Shown here one piece after another: positions 45,790 to 59,807 of a stretch of 64,000 nt of DNA. The stretch's first letter is position 1. The number at the start of each line of letters is the position of its first letter. Made by a program: the position numbers and the translations under genes. Below the pieces are notes generated by a model, which had not been told where the DNA came from, ran no database searches, and saw only the letters and a program-made list of their open reading frames with translations. Origin of the DNA: Virgibacillus natechei (GTDB lineage Bacteria; Bacillota; Bacilli; Bacillales; Amphibacillaceae); assembly GCF_026013645.1 (NCBI RefSeq), contig NZ_CP110224.1:1612001-1676000 (forward strand). The letters run 5' to 3'.

Positions 45790-46697
45790 ATACATTTAAT
45801 CATAGAGTGACAGAGGAACAGGCGAGACAAAGAATTGATAAATTACTTGCCGTATTAAATCCAGAAATATCCCGGTCACAAGTCCAGTCATGGATAACCA
45901 AAGAGCATGTATTGGTGAACGGAGAGAGCGTCAAATCTAATTATAAGTGCCAAGCGGGAGATGACCTAAAGTGGTCGGTTCCAGAAGTAGAGTCCTTGAA
46001 CATTGATGCTGAAAATATTCCCTTATCCATTGTCTACGAAGATAGTGATTTATTAGTTATTAATAAGTCTAAAGGCATGGTTGTTCACCCTTCAGCAGGC
46101 CATCAGAGTGGAACACTTGTCAATGCCTTGCTTTATCATTGTGATGACCTATCAGGAATTAATGGTGTGGAACGACCTGGAATTGTACACCGGATTGATA
46201 AGGATACAAGTGGTTTATTGGTAGTTGCTAAAAACGATAAAGCACATACAGTCTTATCCGAACAGTTGTCAAAAAAGAAAATAAAACGAATGTATGAAGC
46301 AATTGTTCATGGTGAAATCAAGCACGAATCAGGCATGATTGACGCTCCGATTGGAAGGGATCCTAAAGATCGCCAAAAAATGGGAATAGTTGATGAAGGA
46401 AGACCTGCTGTAACCCATTTCAATGTCATAAAAAGTTATCTTGACTATACACATGTAGAATGCCAACTGGAAACAGGCAGAACTCATCAAATACGTATAC
46501 ATATGAAATACATTGGCTTCCCCCTTGTCGGTGATCCAAAATATGGACCACGTAAAACGATGGATATAAAAGGTCAAGCATTACATGCAACCGTATTAGG
46601 ATTTACACACCCAAGGACAAAAGAATGGATGGAATTTAAAGCGGAGGCTCCAACCTATTTTGAGGATATGTTGGCATCCATCGAAAAAATGTATTGA
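45786..46697 (+). CDS. ylyB: RluD-type 23S rRNA pseudouridine synthase (YlyB)
   Basis: A 303-residue RluA-family enzyme with an N-terminal S4 domain (about 12-75) and a catalytic domain containing [18 protein letters not shown] (catalytic aspartate, about residue 138), then [14 protein letters not shown]. Family members make pseudouridines in 23S rRNA; RluD acts on helix 69. The exact target here is not proven. Translationally coupled to lspA. The pyr promoter overlaps its last codons. Confidence 0.9.
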   Translation: MNTFNHRVTEEQARQRIDKLLAVLNPEISRSQVQSWITKEHVLVNGESVKSNYKCQAGDDLKWSVPEVESLNIDAENIPLSIVYEDSDLLVINKSKGMVVHPSAGHQSGTLVNALLYHCDDLSGINGVERPGIVHRIDKDTSGLLVVAKNDKAHTVLSEQLSKKKIKRMYEAIVHGEIKHESGMIDAPIGRDPKDRQKMGIVDEGRPAVTHFNVIKSYLDYTHVECQLETGRTHQIRIHMKYIGFPLVGDPKYGPRKTMDIKGQALHATVLGFTHPRTKEWMEFKAEAPTYFEDMLASIEKMY

Positions 46698-46722
46698 CAA
46701 ATGATCGGTATTCTGAAATAAT
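46694..46722 (+). promoter_or_regulatory. Sigma-A promoter of the pyr operon
   Basis: TTGACA, 17 bp, AATAAT. The -35 box overlaps the stop codon of ylyB. Start predicted near 46729, upstream of the first PyrR site. Confidence 0.8.
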
Positions 46723-46751
46723 ATATGAAATGAATAATGAACCTTTAATAT

Positions 46752-47427
<676 letters not shown>

Positions 47428-47438
47428 ACCTTTAACTA

Positions 47439-47528
47439 AATCCAGAGAGATTTAGAAGGTTGTTTAAGAAAACGTGAAGAAAATTGGTCACGTGTACCTC
47501 TTTGCAGCCTTTTGCAGAGAGGTTTTTT
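47439..47528 (+). promoter_or_regulatory. PyrR attenuator 2 (pyrR-pyrP)
   Basis: AATCCAGAGAGATT (47439-47452) matches the PyrR-binding consensus except for one base. Terminator arms ACCTCTTTGCA and TTGCAGAGAGGT (47496-47522) are followed by T residues. This placement equals the second attenuator of B. subtilis. Confidence 0.82.
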
Positions 47529-47553
47529 TATGCAGAAAAACGGGGGAATAGAC

Positions 47554-48897
47554 ATGACACAAAAAAATATAGTAATGGATGTAAATGAAATACCAAAGGG
47601 AAGTCAATGGATACTATTAAGCATACAGCATTTGTTCGCTATGTTCGGTGCGACAATTTTAGTTCCATTTCTTACTGATTTATCGCCTGCTGTAGCATTG
47701 GTTTCAAGCGGAACTGGAACACTGGCATATCTCTTCATTACAAGAGGGAAAATTCCAGCATATTTAGGTTCCAGCTTTGCATTTATTGCACCGATTATAG
47801 CTGCGAGTGCTAGTGAAGGAGCAGCCGGTGCAATGGTTGGTGGGTTTTTAGCAGGAATTGTCTACGGGTTAGTAGCCTTATTGATCACTTTTTTGGGTAC
47901 AGATTGGCTTATGCGCCTTTTGCCTCCTATTGTGGTTGGGCCAGTAATTATGGTGATTGGTTTAGGTTTGGCGCCAACTGCCGTTGATATGGCAATGTAT
48001 GATAATGAGATATATAGTAGCACGTTTATGTTAGTAGCTTTAGTAACTCTTATTATTACGATTATCGCTACTATTTTCTTTAAAGGATTTTTGGCACTCA
48101 TTCCCATACTCATAGGTATTGTTAGTGGGTATTTATTTGCACTGTTTCAAGGAATCGTTGATACATCCCAGATAAAAGCTGAATGGGCAGAAATAGCAAA
48201 TATAGGTTCAGTTGGAGATTTTTTGGGGGCAATTTTTCAAATGCCAGACTTTATTATACCTTTTGTTGACTATGCACCTTTAGAAATTATAAATCTACAA
48301 ATTATTTTTATCATGGTTCCTATCGCACTTGTGACAGTTGCGGAGCATATTGGGGATCAGATGGTTTTATCAAAAATTGCTGGACGCAATTTTCTCAAAG
48401 ATCCTGGGTTGAATCGATCTCTATTTGGAGACGGCGTTGCGACCTTATTTGCATCCATGATAGGTGCGCCACCAAACACCACATATGGAGAAAATATAGG
48501 CGTCTTATCCATTACACGAGTGTTTAGTGTGTTTGTTATCGGGGGAGCGGCAGTGCTCGCAATATTGTTTGGGTTTATTGGAATCATTACAGCCACCATA
48601 AATTCAATTCCAACTCCAGTTATGGGGGGAGTCTCCATTCTCTTATTTGGAATTATTGCATCAAATGGATTACGTATGCTTACTGATAATCAACTCGACT
48701 TAAGTGATAAGCGTAATCTGGTTATTTCATCTGTCATCTTAGTAATCGGTGTTGGTGGAGCATTTATCGAGCTGTCAGAAGGTGTGGAAATTGCAGGGAT
48801 GGCTTTATCGGCAATAATAGGCGTTATTCTTAATCTAATATTGCCAGGTAAGGAAAGTGGACATGGTAAAGGGGCGCTGTTTGAAGAATCGGATTAA
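47554..48897 (+). CDS. pyrP: Uracil permease
   Basis: Nucleobase/cation symporter-2 family transporter of 447 residues with many hydrophobic segments. It shows QHLFAMFGATILVPFLT near the start, AYLGSSFAFI (about residue 68), the VTVAEHIGDQM substrate-binding segment (about 255) and GAPPNTTYGENIGV (about 301). It imports uracil by proton symport. The ATG at 47554 has GGGGGAA upstream and starts the conserved part; the frame to 47512 overlaps the terminator. Confidence 0.93.
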   Translation: MTQKNIVMDVNEIPKGSQWILLSIQHLFAMFGATILVPFLTDLSPAVALVSSGTGTLAYLFITRGKIPAYLGSSFAFIAPIIAASASEGAAGAMVGGFLAGIVYGLVALLITFLGTDWLMRLLPPIVVGPVIMVIGLGLAPTAVDMAMYDNEIYSSTFMLVALVTLIITIIATIFFKGFLALIPILIGIVSGYLFALFQGIVDTSQIKAEWAEIANIGSVGDFLGAIFQMPDFIIPFVDYAPLEIINLQIIFIMVPIALVTVAEHIGDQMVLSKIAGRNFLKDPGLNRSLFGDGVATLFASMIGAPPNTTYGENIGVLSITRVFSVFVIGGAAVLAILFGFIGIITATINSIPTPVMGGVSILLFGIIASNGLRMLTDNQLDLSDKRNLVISSVILVIGVGGAFIELSEGVEIAGMALSAIIGVILNLILPGKESGHGKGALFEESD

Positions 48898-48942
48898 TTT
48901 TTCAAAATTGAAAGAAGCTACTTGAATAATCGGGAGGTAATG

Positions 48943-49872
48943 ATGCGACATTTTATATCGGTTAATCAATTAAGTGAAGAGGAAATCGTGAATATTTTAA
49001 AAACAGCTGACTGGTATTGTAATACGGGTTATAAATTAAAACAACAGCTCTTCGTGGCAAACTTGTTTTTCGAACCGAGCACAAGAACAAAAACGAGTTT
49101 CATCGTAGCTCAAAGAAAAATGGGGATGGAGGTGTTGGACTTTCATACAGAAACCTCGAGCATACAAAAAGGGGAATCATTATATGATACTGCAAAAACG
49201 TTTGAGTCGATCGGTGCAAATTTATTGACTATTCGCCACCCATCAGATTGTTGGTTTGATAATCATTTAAAAGATATATCCATACCGATTATTAATGCGG
49301 GCGCAGGAAAAACGGAACATCCTACACAATGTTTATTGGATCTGTTAACGATTTACCAGGAATTTCAAACGTTCAAAGATTTGAAAATTGTTATTGCAGG
49401 TGATATAAAACATAGTCGTGTTGCTCAATCAAATGCTTATGCGTTGAAAGCTTTAGGCGCAAATGTCTTCTTAAGTGCAGCCCCAGAATTTGAAGATAAT
49501 TCCTTGGATTTTCCTTATCTTTCCATGGATGATGCTGTGAATACGTGTGATGTGGTTATGCTTTTACGTATTCAACATGAACGTCATGATGAGAAATCGA
49601 GGACAATGAATGATTACTTGAACAATTACGGGTTAAGCAAGGAACGGGAAAAGCAAATGAAAAATCATGCGATTATCCTTCACCCTGCTCCAATTAACAG
49701 AGGGGTAGAAATAGATTCAAGTTTAGTAGAGTGCGAACGTTCGAGAATATTTCAGCAAATGAAGAATGGTGTTTATATAAGAATGGCCATCATGACGAAT
49801 ATATTACAGGAATGGGGGATTATGAATGAAACTAGTATTGAAGAATGCGAAACGGCTATCATCAGCAAATGA
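48943..49872 (+). CDS. pyrB: Aspartate carbamoyltransferase catalytic chain
   Basis: Forms carbamoyl-aspartate from carbamoyl phosphate and aspartate, 309 residues. The carbamoyl phosphate motif FEPSTRTKTSF (about residue 45), HPTQCLLDLLTI (about 127) and the C-terminal LHPAPINRGVEI (about 247) are present. No regulatory-chain gene is nearby, consistent with the trimeric Bacillus enzyme. GGGAGG is 5 nt before ATG 48943. The 3' end overlaps pyrC by 47 bp in another frame. There is no attenuator between pyrP and pyrB. Confidence 0.95.
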   Translation: MRHFISVNQLSEEEIVNILKTADWYCNTGYKLKQQLFVANLFFEPSTRTKTSFIVAQRKMGMEVLDFHTETSSIQKGESLYDTAKTFESIGANLLTIRHPSDCWFDNHLKDISIPIINAGAGKTEHPTQCLLDLLTIYQEFQTFKDLKIVIAGDIKHSRVAQSNAYALKALGANVFLSAAPEFEDNSLDFPYLSMDDAVNTCDVVMLLRIQHERHDEKSRTMNDYLNNYGLSKEREKQMKNHAIILHPAPINRGVEIDSSLVECERSRIFQQMKNGVYIRMAIMTNILQEWGIMNETSIEECETAIISK

Positions 49873-51109
49873 GCTTAAAGCATGTGAAGTATTAATTGAA
49901 GGCAATAAAATCACACGAATTGCTGCTTCTGTTTCAGAGGAAGCTGCCGAAGTAATAGATTGTGGAGGAAACGTAATCGTACCTGGATTTATTGATGTAC
50001 ACATTCATTTACGTGAACCTGGTGGTGAACATAAAGAAACCATTGCTTCTGGAACGAAAGCTGCAGCACGTGGAGGTTTTACGACGGTTTGCGCAATGCC
50101 TAATACAAACCCTGTACCTGACAATAAGGAAACAGTGAAAGAACTTCTAGAAAAAATTAACCAAGATGCTCTCGTTCGGGTGCTTCCCTATGCCGCTATT
50201 ACAAAAAAATTAAACGGGGAAGAACGAACCGATATAGCAGAACTTGCAAAAATGGGAGTATTTGCCTTTACAGACGACGGTGTGGGCATTCAAACAGCTG
50301 ACACCATGTTACAAACAATGAAGCAAGCTGCAGCTAATGGGATGCCGGTTGTGGCACATTGTGAAGATAATTCAATTATTTATGGGGGAGTTGTTCACGA
50401 TGGAAGGGTGAGTAAGGAACTCAATTTACCAGGAATACCTTCACTTAGTGAATCGGTTCAAATTGCTCGTGATGTTTTATTAGCTGAGGCAACCGGTTGT
50501 CATTACCATGTCTGTCATGTAAGTACAAAGGAATCGGTAAGAGTAATTCGCGATGCGAAAAAGGCTAATATTAATGTAACAGCAGAAGTTACCCCCCACC
50601 ATCTGTTAATGAATGAGGATGATATTACGACAAATGATACAAATTTTAAAATGAACCCTCCATTACGAGCAAAAGAAGATCAAGAAGCGTTGTTGGAAGG
50701 ATTACTGGATGGTACGCTAGATTTTATCGCTACAGATCACGCACCACATGCTGAAGAAGAAAAGGAAAAGGGATTTCTAAAAGCACCTTTTGGAATTGTA
50801 GGGCTTGAAACGGCTTTTTCACTTCTTTATACAAAACTTGTTAAAACAAATAAAATCACACTTAAACAATTAATAAATTATTTAACCATTAAGCCGTCAA
50901 ATGTCTTTAATTTACCATACGGAACGTTAGAAGAAAACGCGTATGCAGACCTAACCGTACTAGATTTAGAAAAAGAAACAAAAATTGATAAAGAACGTTT
51001 TTACTCAAAAGGAAAAAACAGCCCATTTCATAATTGGGAAATTACAGGTTTACCAATTTTAACGGTTGCAGATGGAAGCATTGTATATAAGGAGGGTTTT
51101 GATGGCTAA
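49826..51109 (+). CDS. pyrC: Dihydroorotase
   Basis: Type I dihydroorotase of 427 residues, cyclising carbamoyl-aspartate to dihydroorotate. Zinc ligands in DVHIHLREPGG (about residue 58), HCEDN (about 178), HVCHVS (about 230) and the catalytic ATDHAPH (about 303) are visible. The start lies 47 bp inside pyrB; AATGGGGGA there serves as ribosome-binding site. carA overlaps its end by 8 bp. Confidence 0.95.
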   Translation: MKLVLKNAKRLSSANELKACEVLIEGNKITRIAASVSEEAAEVIDCGGNVIVPGFIDVHIHLREPGGEHKETIASGTKAAARGGFTTVCAMPNTNPVPDNKETVKELLEKINQDALVRVLPYAAITKKLNGEERTDIAELAKMGVFAFTDDGVGIQTADTMLQTMKQAAANGMPVVAHCEDNSIIYGGVVHDGRVSKELNLPGIPSLSESVQIARDVLLAEATGCHYHVCHVSTKESVRVIRDAKKANINVTAEVTPHHLLMNEDDITTNDTNFKMNPPLRAKEDQEALLEGLLDGTLDFIATDHAPHAEEEKEKGFLKAPFGIVGLETAFSLLYTKLVKTNKITLKQLINYLTIKPSNVFNLPYGTLEENAYADLTVLDLEKETKIDKERFYSKGKNSPFHNWEITGLPILTVADGSIVYKEGFDG

Positions 51110-52199
51110 ACGACAATTGATTCTCGAAAACGGTACCGTATTTATTGGGGAAAGTTTCGGCAGTGAACAAATGACAACAGGAGAAGTTGTATTTCATACA
51201 GGAATGACAGGCTATCAAGAAGTAATTTCAGATCCATCTAATTGCGGTCACATTGTTATGATGACCTATCCACAGGTCGGGAATTATGGCATAAATCGAG
51301 ATGACTTTGAAACGGTTACCCCCTTTATTCAAGGTTTAATTGTAAAAGAGGTATGTGATTATCCATCAAATTTCCGGAGTGAAGAAAGCTTAGATCGTTA
51401 TTTAAAAGAAAACGGTATACCAGGAATTTCTGGAATTGACACGAGAAAACTGACAAAGATTATTCGTAAGCATGGAACAATGAAAGCGACGATTCAAACA
51501 GTGGACGAATCTGCTCCTGTGATTCTAGAGGAGCTGAAAAGCATACCCTTACAAACAAATCACGTTCAACAAACATCAACCACCAAACCATATGTTGTAC
51601 CAGGCCGTGGGATGCGGATAGCTTTGGTTGATTTTGGAATGAAACATGGTATATTACGTGAACTGACGAAGCGCGACTGTCATATCACCGTCGTTCCATA
51701 TAACTATAGTGTAGAAAAAATTTTACGATTAAATCCGGATGGGATTATGCTGACGAATGGCCCTGGAGATCCAAAAAATGTACAAGAAGCGATTGAAATG
51801 ATTAGAAATGTTCTTGGTAAAATCCCGGTTTTTGGAATTTGTTTAGGCCATCAGTTGTTAGCATTGGCATGTGAGGCTGATACCGAGAAGATGAAGTTTG
51901 GGCATAGAGGTTCGAATCATCCAGTTAAAGATCTTCAAACAGCTAAAACCTATATGACATCGCAAAATCATAGCTATGTTGTAAGAGAAGATTCCCTTGC
52001 AAATACAGATTTACAAGTAACCCAACTAGCTTTGAATGATAATACGGTTGAAGGTATAAAACATGTGATTTATCCAGCTTTTTCTGTACAGTATTACCCG
52101 GAAAGTTCACCTGGACCAGAGGATTCAGATCATTTATTTGATGATTTTATCCAAATGATTAAACATAATCAGCTTAAAAAGGAGGGGTCATATGCCTAG
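51102..52199 (+). CDS. carA: Carbamoyl phosphate synthase small subunit
   Basis: Glutaminase subunit of the pyrimidine-regulated enzyme (PyrAA), 365 residues. The class I amidotransferase nucleophile lies in [13 protein letters not shown] (about residue 247). GPGDPKN and the C-terminal histidine/glutamate region [17 protein letters not shown] are present. AAGGAGGG lies 7 nt before ATG 51102; the longer frame to 51066 lies inside pyrC. It overlaps carB by 8 bp. Gene order places it in the UMP-regulated pathway rather than in arginine synthesis. Confidence 0.94.
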   Translation: MAKRQLILENGTVFIGESFGSEQMTTGEVVFHTGMTGYQEVISDPSNCGHIVMMTYPQVGNYGINRDDFETVTPFIQGLIVKEVCDYPSNFRSEESLDRYLKENGIPGISGIDTRKLTKIIRKHGTMKATIQTVDESAPVILEELKSIPLQTNHVQQTSTTKPYVVPGRGMRIALVDFGMKHGILRELTKRDCHITVVPYNYSVEKILRLNPDGIMLTNGPGDPKNVQEAIEMIRNVLGKIPVFGICLGHQLLALACEADTEKMKFGHRGSNHPVKDLQTAKTYMTSQNHSYVVREDSLANTDLQVTQLALNDNTVEGIKHVIYPAFSVQYYPESSPGPEDSDHLFDDFIQMIKHNQLKKEGSYA

Positions 52200-55100
52200 A
52201 AATACAGCTATTCAAAAAATACTTGTCATTGGTTCAGGACCGATTGTTATCGGTCAAGCAGCTGAATTTGATTATTCAGGTACGCAAGGGTGTCAGGCAT
52301 TAAGAGAAGAAGGGTATACGGTGATTCTAGCAAACTCGAATCCTGCAACGATTATGACGGATCATACCGTAGCAGATAAGGTCTATATGGAACCACTCAC
52401 GATTGAATTTTTAACGAAGATCATTCGTAAGGAACAACCGGACGCAATCTTGCCAACGCTTGGTGGTCAAACAGGACTTAATTTAGCCATTTCACTTGAG
52501 GAATCTGGGATTTTAGCAGATTATGGAGTGGACCTATTAGGTACGTCATTAGAGTCCATTCAAAAGGCAGAGGATCGTGAGAAATTCAGAGATTTAATGC
52601 TGGAATTGAATGAACCTGTACCTGAGAGTGAAATTGTAAGTTCAGTCGAAGTGGCATGTGATTTTGCTAAAAAGATTGGATTTCCCTTAATTGTTCGGCC
52701 AGCCTATACACTTGCAGGAACGGGTGGGGGCATGTGCTATAACGAGGAAGAATTGATAGAAACGACGCGTAATGGTCTGGCTTTGTCCCCGGTAAATCAA
52801 TGCTTAATTGAGAAGAACATCGCAGGGTTAAAGGAAATAGAGTATGAAGTAATGCGCGATAAGAATGACCAAGCAATCGTTGTATGTAATATGGAAAATA
52901 TTGATCCAGTAGGAATTCATACAGGAGATTCAATCGTTGTAGCACCTTCTCAAACATTAAGTGACAGGGAATACCAGATGCTTCGAAACGCTTCGTTAAA
53001 GATTATTCGTGCGCTAGGAATTGAGGGTGGGTGTAATGTGCAACTAGCGCTTGATCCTAATAGCTTCGAGTACTACATCATAGAAGTTAACCCGAGGGTG
53101 AGCAGGTCATCAGCATTGGCGTCTAAAGCAACAGGCTATCCGATTGCTAAAATCGCAGCAAAAATAGCGGTTGGTTTAACCTTGGATGAGATTATTAATC
53201 CAATAACAGGAACAACATATGCAATTTTCGAACCAGCGCTTGACTACGTTGTTACAAAGATTCCACGTTTTCCATTTGACAAGTTTATAACGGGTGATCG
53301 CTATCTGGGAACCCAGATGAAAGCAACGGGAGAAGTTATGGCAATTGGTAGAAGCTTTGAAGAATCGTTATTAAAAGGAATTCGGTCACTGGATATTAAC
53401 GCAGAAGAGCTTTGGTTACCTAATTTAGTAAGTTTAACGAATGAAGAAATCACATCACGTTTGAAAAAAGCGGACGATGAGCGGATATTTGTTCTAGCAG
53501 AAGGATTACGTAGAGGGATGACAGTCGATGAAATTTTTCAGTTAACGAAAATAGATCGCTTTTTCTTAGTGAAATTGAACAAACTTATTCGAATAGAAAA
53601 GGAATTAATTGCGAATAAAAATTCAAAACAGGTATTATCGAAAGCCAAAAGACTAGGAATTTCCGATACACAAATTGGCCGATTGTGGGATGTTTCTGTT
53701 GATGCCATTTACGACCGACGGCATTCAGAAGAGATAAAACCAGTATATAAAATGGTGGATACTTGTGCAGCTGAATTTGAATCACAAACACCATATTTTT
53801 ACAGTACTTATGAGGAAGAGAATGAGTCAATTAAATCGGATCGAAATAAAATTCTTGTACTGGGATCTGGTCCAATTCGAATCGGTCAGGGTATTGAATT
53901 TGATTATGCAACCGTCCATTCCGTTTTAGCAATACAAGAAATGGGCTATGAATCTATTATTATGAATAACAATCCAGAAACCGTTTCAACGGACTTCAGT
54001 ATTTCTGACAAGCTTTATTTTGAACCTTTAACGTTGGAAGATGTAATGAATGTTATTGATTTAGAACAGCCAGAAGGAGTTGTTGTTCAATTTGGTGGGC
54101 AAACTGCAATTAATCTAGCTGCAGGACTTGAACGTCGTGGTGTAAAGATTTTAGGAACGAATCTAGAAGCAATCGATCGTGCAGAAGATAGAGATAAATT
54201 TGAACTGCTATTGGATGATCTGGATTTGTTACGTCCAAAAGGGAAAACTGTTCTCAAACTTGATCAGGCGATTGAAGTAGCGAATTCAATCGGTTATCCC
54301 GTATTAGTTCGTCCATCTTATGTGATTGGCGGTAGCAGAATGGAAATTGTATACGATGATGAAGAGTTGCAGGCATATTTAGCGAAATCCAGTAATATAA
54401 AGAGTGAATATCCTATACTAATTGACAAATACATTACAGGTATTGAAATAGAAGTGGATGCAATAAGTGACGGAGAAACCGTTATTGTCCCAGGAATTAT
54501 GGAGCATATTGAGCGTTCCGGTGTACACTCAGGAGATTCTATTGCAGTCTATCCGCCGCAACGAATTATGGAGCCAGTTAAACAGAAATGCATGGATGCA
54601 GCAGCACGTATTGCTCGAAAATTACAGGTTAAAGGATTAATCAATATTCAATTCATTATTCAAAATGATGATGTTTATGTACTTGAAGTGAATCCTCGTG
54701 CAAGTAGGACAATCCCCTTTTTAAGTAAAATAACCGGCGTAACGATGGCTAACATTGCTACGAAATGCATTTTAGGAACGCGGCTGGCTGATTTGGGGTA
54801 CGAGACAGGAGTTTTACCAGAAGATGATAATATATCTGTAAAAGTTCCTGTATTTTCATTTGAAAAATTACGAAGCGTGGATACGATACTTGGACCGGAA
54901 ATGAAATCAACTGGTGAGGTCATTGGATACGACAAGACTTTGGAGAAGGCTTTATATAAAGGTTTGGTAGCGTCTGGCCTTTCCGTGCCACAAGAAGGTG
55001 CTGTATTACTAACCGTTGCAGACAAAGATAAGCAGGAAGCACTGGGAATAGCACGCCGCTTTCATGAGTTAAGTTTTCAATTATATGCAACAAAAGGGAC

Positions 55101-55385
55101 AGCAGCTTTAATAAAGAAAGAAGGTATTTCGGTAACGGAAGTAGCGAAGATTGGATCAAAGGAGCCAAATGTTCTATCTATAATTGAAAATGGTCATGTT
55201 CAATTTGTTGTGAATACACTTACTTCAGGAAAACAACCGCGTTCTGATGGTTTCATGATTCGTCGGGAATCGGTGGAGCATGGAATTGCTTGCCTAACAA
55301 GTTTAGATACAGCAAATGCTATCCTGAATGTAATTGACTCCACTACTTTTAATGCGATACCAATGACAAACAAAGAGGCTGTTGT

Positions 55386-55389
<4 letters not shown>
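52192..55389 (+). CDS. carB: Carbamoyl phosphate synthase large subunit
   Basis: A 1065-residue synthetase (PyrAB) with two homologous ATP-grasp halves (about 1-400 and 550-935), each with a start motif [19 protein letters not shown] and [19 protein letters not shown]. The C-terminal allosteric MGS-like domain (about 936-1065) binds effectors such as UMP and PRPP. It joins ammonia from CarA, bicarbonate and two ATP into carbamoyl phosphate. AGGAGGGG precedes the ATG. Full length without breaks. Confidence 0.96.
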
Positions 55390-57747
<2,358 letters not shown>

Positions 57748-57758
<11 letters not shown>

Positions 57759-58362
57759 TCATGAATTAGCAAGAGATTTATTAGCTATTGAAGCCGTGAA
57801 AATTAATACGAAATCGTATTTCACTTGGACTTCAGGAATGAAATCACCAATCTATTGTGATAACAGGTTAACGATGTCACACCCAGAGATTCGCAGGAAA
57901 ATCTCTAAATATTTCGCTCAACTCATTGAAAATATGGAAGAAAAACCGGATGTGATTGCAGGTTGTGCCACTGCGGGAATTCCTCATGCAGCTTGGCTTG
58001 CTGATACGTTAAATCTACCAATGGTTTACGTTCGTTCCACACCAAAAGGGCATGGAAAAGAAAATCAAATTGAGGGTACATTTGAAAAAGGACAAAAGGT
58101 ACTTGTGATTGAAGACCTTATTTCTACTGGTAGCTCATCCATAGAAGCAGCCAAAGCATTACGAAATGAAGGTGGAGAAGTGATCGGAGTATTAGCGATC
58201 TTCACGTATGGATTACAAACATCCATTCAACAATTTTCTGCTGAAAATCTATCATTTCAAACAATTACTAGCTTTGACCAATTAATAGATGCTTTAGTCA
58301 AAGATGCTAAAATAGAAAAAGAAGAAGAAAGTGAATTATTATCCTGGCGTAATAATCTATAA
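57748..58362 (+). CDS. pyrE: Orotate phosphoribosyltransferase
   Basis: Joins orotate and PRPP to OMP, 204 residues. PRPP-binding motif VLVIEDLISTGSSSIEAAKAL (about residue 113), FTWTSGMKSPIYCDNR substrate region (about 27) and GCATAGIPHAAWLAD are typical. AGGAG precedes the ATG. Last gene of the pyr operon. No clear terminator follows; the operon runs directly into a composite repeat whose stems may end the mRNA. Confidence 0.95.
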
Positions 58363-58377
58363 AAAGAAATGATCTTT

Positions 58378-58904
58378 TCGTAAGTATTGTTTCCTTTTAA
58401 AACGTCGCAGTGGATATAAAAGACGACGCAGTGACAATTCCCTTGAGAAGTCTCTCGTTCTAATGATGGTTGGGTGCTTCGATTCGCTCCGGAAACACAT
58501 TTCGCTTTCCGCGGGCGGCTGGTGAGCCTCCTCGTGCTAGCGCACTGCGGGGTCTCACCGAGGCCTTCCCTCCCGCAGGAGTCTTCATGTGTTTCCTCCG
58601 CTGATAAGATGCTTTTCAACTTCATCAAAATTGCTTAATTATATAATAAATATAGCCATGCACTCTTATGAAGGTTGATTGGAGCGGAGTACAGTCGACT
58701 CCTGCGGGAACAGCACGGGTCTGAAGACCCCGCAGCAGTGGTTTCCTGCGAGGAGGCTGAAGCCGTGCCCGCGGAAAGCGATTGTACGCAGCGGAAATCA
58801 ACCTGGTAGTTACGTTGTCTTCTATAGATTTTGCGTCAAAAACAACAATTCTTTTTGGTGGGACGAGTAAACGTAGTCCCAACCTTTTAGAAAACAGCCA
58901 AAAG
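58378..58904. repeat. Composite MITE-like repeat, copy D
   Basis: Non-coding element between pyrE and the methyltransferase gene. Terminal inverted repeats lie at 58403-58435 and 58806-58837, diverged. Unit 1 (58491-58596) has arms GGAAACACAT/ATGTGTTTCC enclosing GCGGG/CCCGC, GGTGAG/CTCACC and GTGC/GCAC. Unit 2 (58673-58803) is an inverted homologue bounded by GGTTGATT/AATCAACC. The right margin holds the GTGGGACGAG...GTCCC hairpin and TTTTAGAAAACAGCCA, also present in copy B. Confidence 0.78.
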
Positions 58905-58921
58905 GAAATGATCACTAGTGG

Positions 58922-59683
58922 TCATTTCTTTTGGCATAAGACCATCCATTCATCAATAGTAAATGATTGAATAACTTCATTCACAATCTTTATTTGATAA
59001 TACCTTTGTATTTCTTCTGATGCATTTTGTATAAAGCTGTTAACTCGATCCATATCTTCTTTGCTGTCTAATGTTCTATTTATCCAGTCTTCATAGATTA
59101 ATGTTTTTTTCTTTACTTGTTGGTCTTGGATGGATAAATTATATTTGGTCAATAGTTGTCTCCACTCAGAAACCTTCAAAGATCTATTATGACTGTAATC
59201 ACGCATTTTCTCTAATGAATTATAGAAGTGGTCATGTTCCATTCTTTCAGAAGCTATATTATCTATAAGCAAGAATTTTCCATTCGTTTTTAAAACCCGC
59301 TGCACCTCACTGATGAATTTTTCTGGATTAGGAAAATGATGTGCTGCTATTCTACAAGTTACAATATCAAAGGAATGGTTCAGGAAAGGTAAATCTTCTG
59401 CATCTGCAATGACGTAGTCAATATTTGTAATAGGTGATAAATGTGAAGCAGTATTTTCTAGCATTTCCGCGGTAATGTCAGTAGCGACAATTTTGTTCAC
59501 TGATGGTGCAAGTTGTTTCGCTACATGTCCACCACCTGTTGCTACATCAAGAGCAACCATGTGTGATTGTGGTTTCAACCACTTTGTTACTAAAGGTAGA
59601 TCACTTCCTTTAGAATGCGTACTACTTGTAACATATGACTGTTTGTTTTTTGAGAACACTTGTTTCACTTCTTTCTTTTTCAT
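58922..59683 (-). CDS. Class I SAM-dependent methyltransferase
   Basis: A 253-residue methyltransferase of the UbiE/Methyltransf_11 type. SAM-binding motif I ALDVATGGGHVAKQLA (about residue 44), acidic motif II VATDITAEML, motif III YVIADAEDLPFLNHSFDIVT, and a histidine-rich RIAAHHFPN segment are seen. The substrate is unknown; similar proteins methylate small metabolites. The ATG at 59683 with AGAGGC is preferred over ATG 59701. Divergent from a LysR gene, which may regulate it. The stop is only 18 bp from the repeat. Confidence 0.8.
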   Translation of the reverse strand: MKKKEVKQVFSKNKQSYVTSSTHSKGSDLPLVTKWLKPQSHMVALDVATGGGHVAKQLAPSVNKIVATDITAEMLENTASHLSPITNIDYVIADAEDLPFLNHSFDIVTCRIAAHHFPNPEKFISEVQRVLKTNGKFLLIDNIASERMEHDHFYNSLEKMRDYSHNRSLKVSEWRQLLTKYNLSIQDQQVKKKTLIYEDWINRTLDSKEDMDRVNSFIQNASEEIQRYYQIKIVNEVIQSFTIDEWMVLCQKK

Positions 59684-59711
59684 AGAGCGGCCTCTTTTCA
59701 TATAGGAATTT

Positions 59712-59728
59712 CTTATATTTATTATAAG
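59712..59728. promoter_or_regulatory. Possible LysR-type operator
   Basis: CTTATA, 5-nt loop, TATAAG: a palindrome containing the T-N11-A pattern recognised by many LysR regulators. It lies in the divergent interval between the methyltransferase and LysR genes. Confidence 0.4.
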
Positions 59729-59807
59729 CTAATTAATGCAATAAGTAAAATAATGGTATATAATTAAAAGTGATAAATAAATATTATCAGTGTAAGGGGA
59801 TTGTAAG

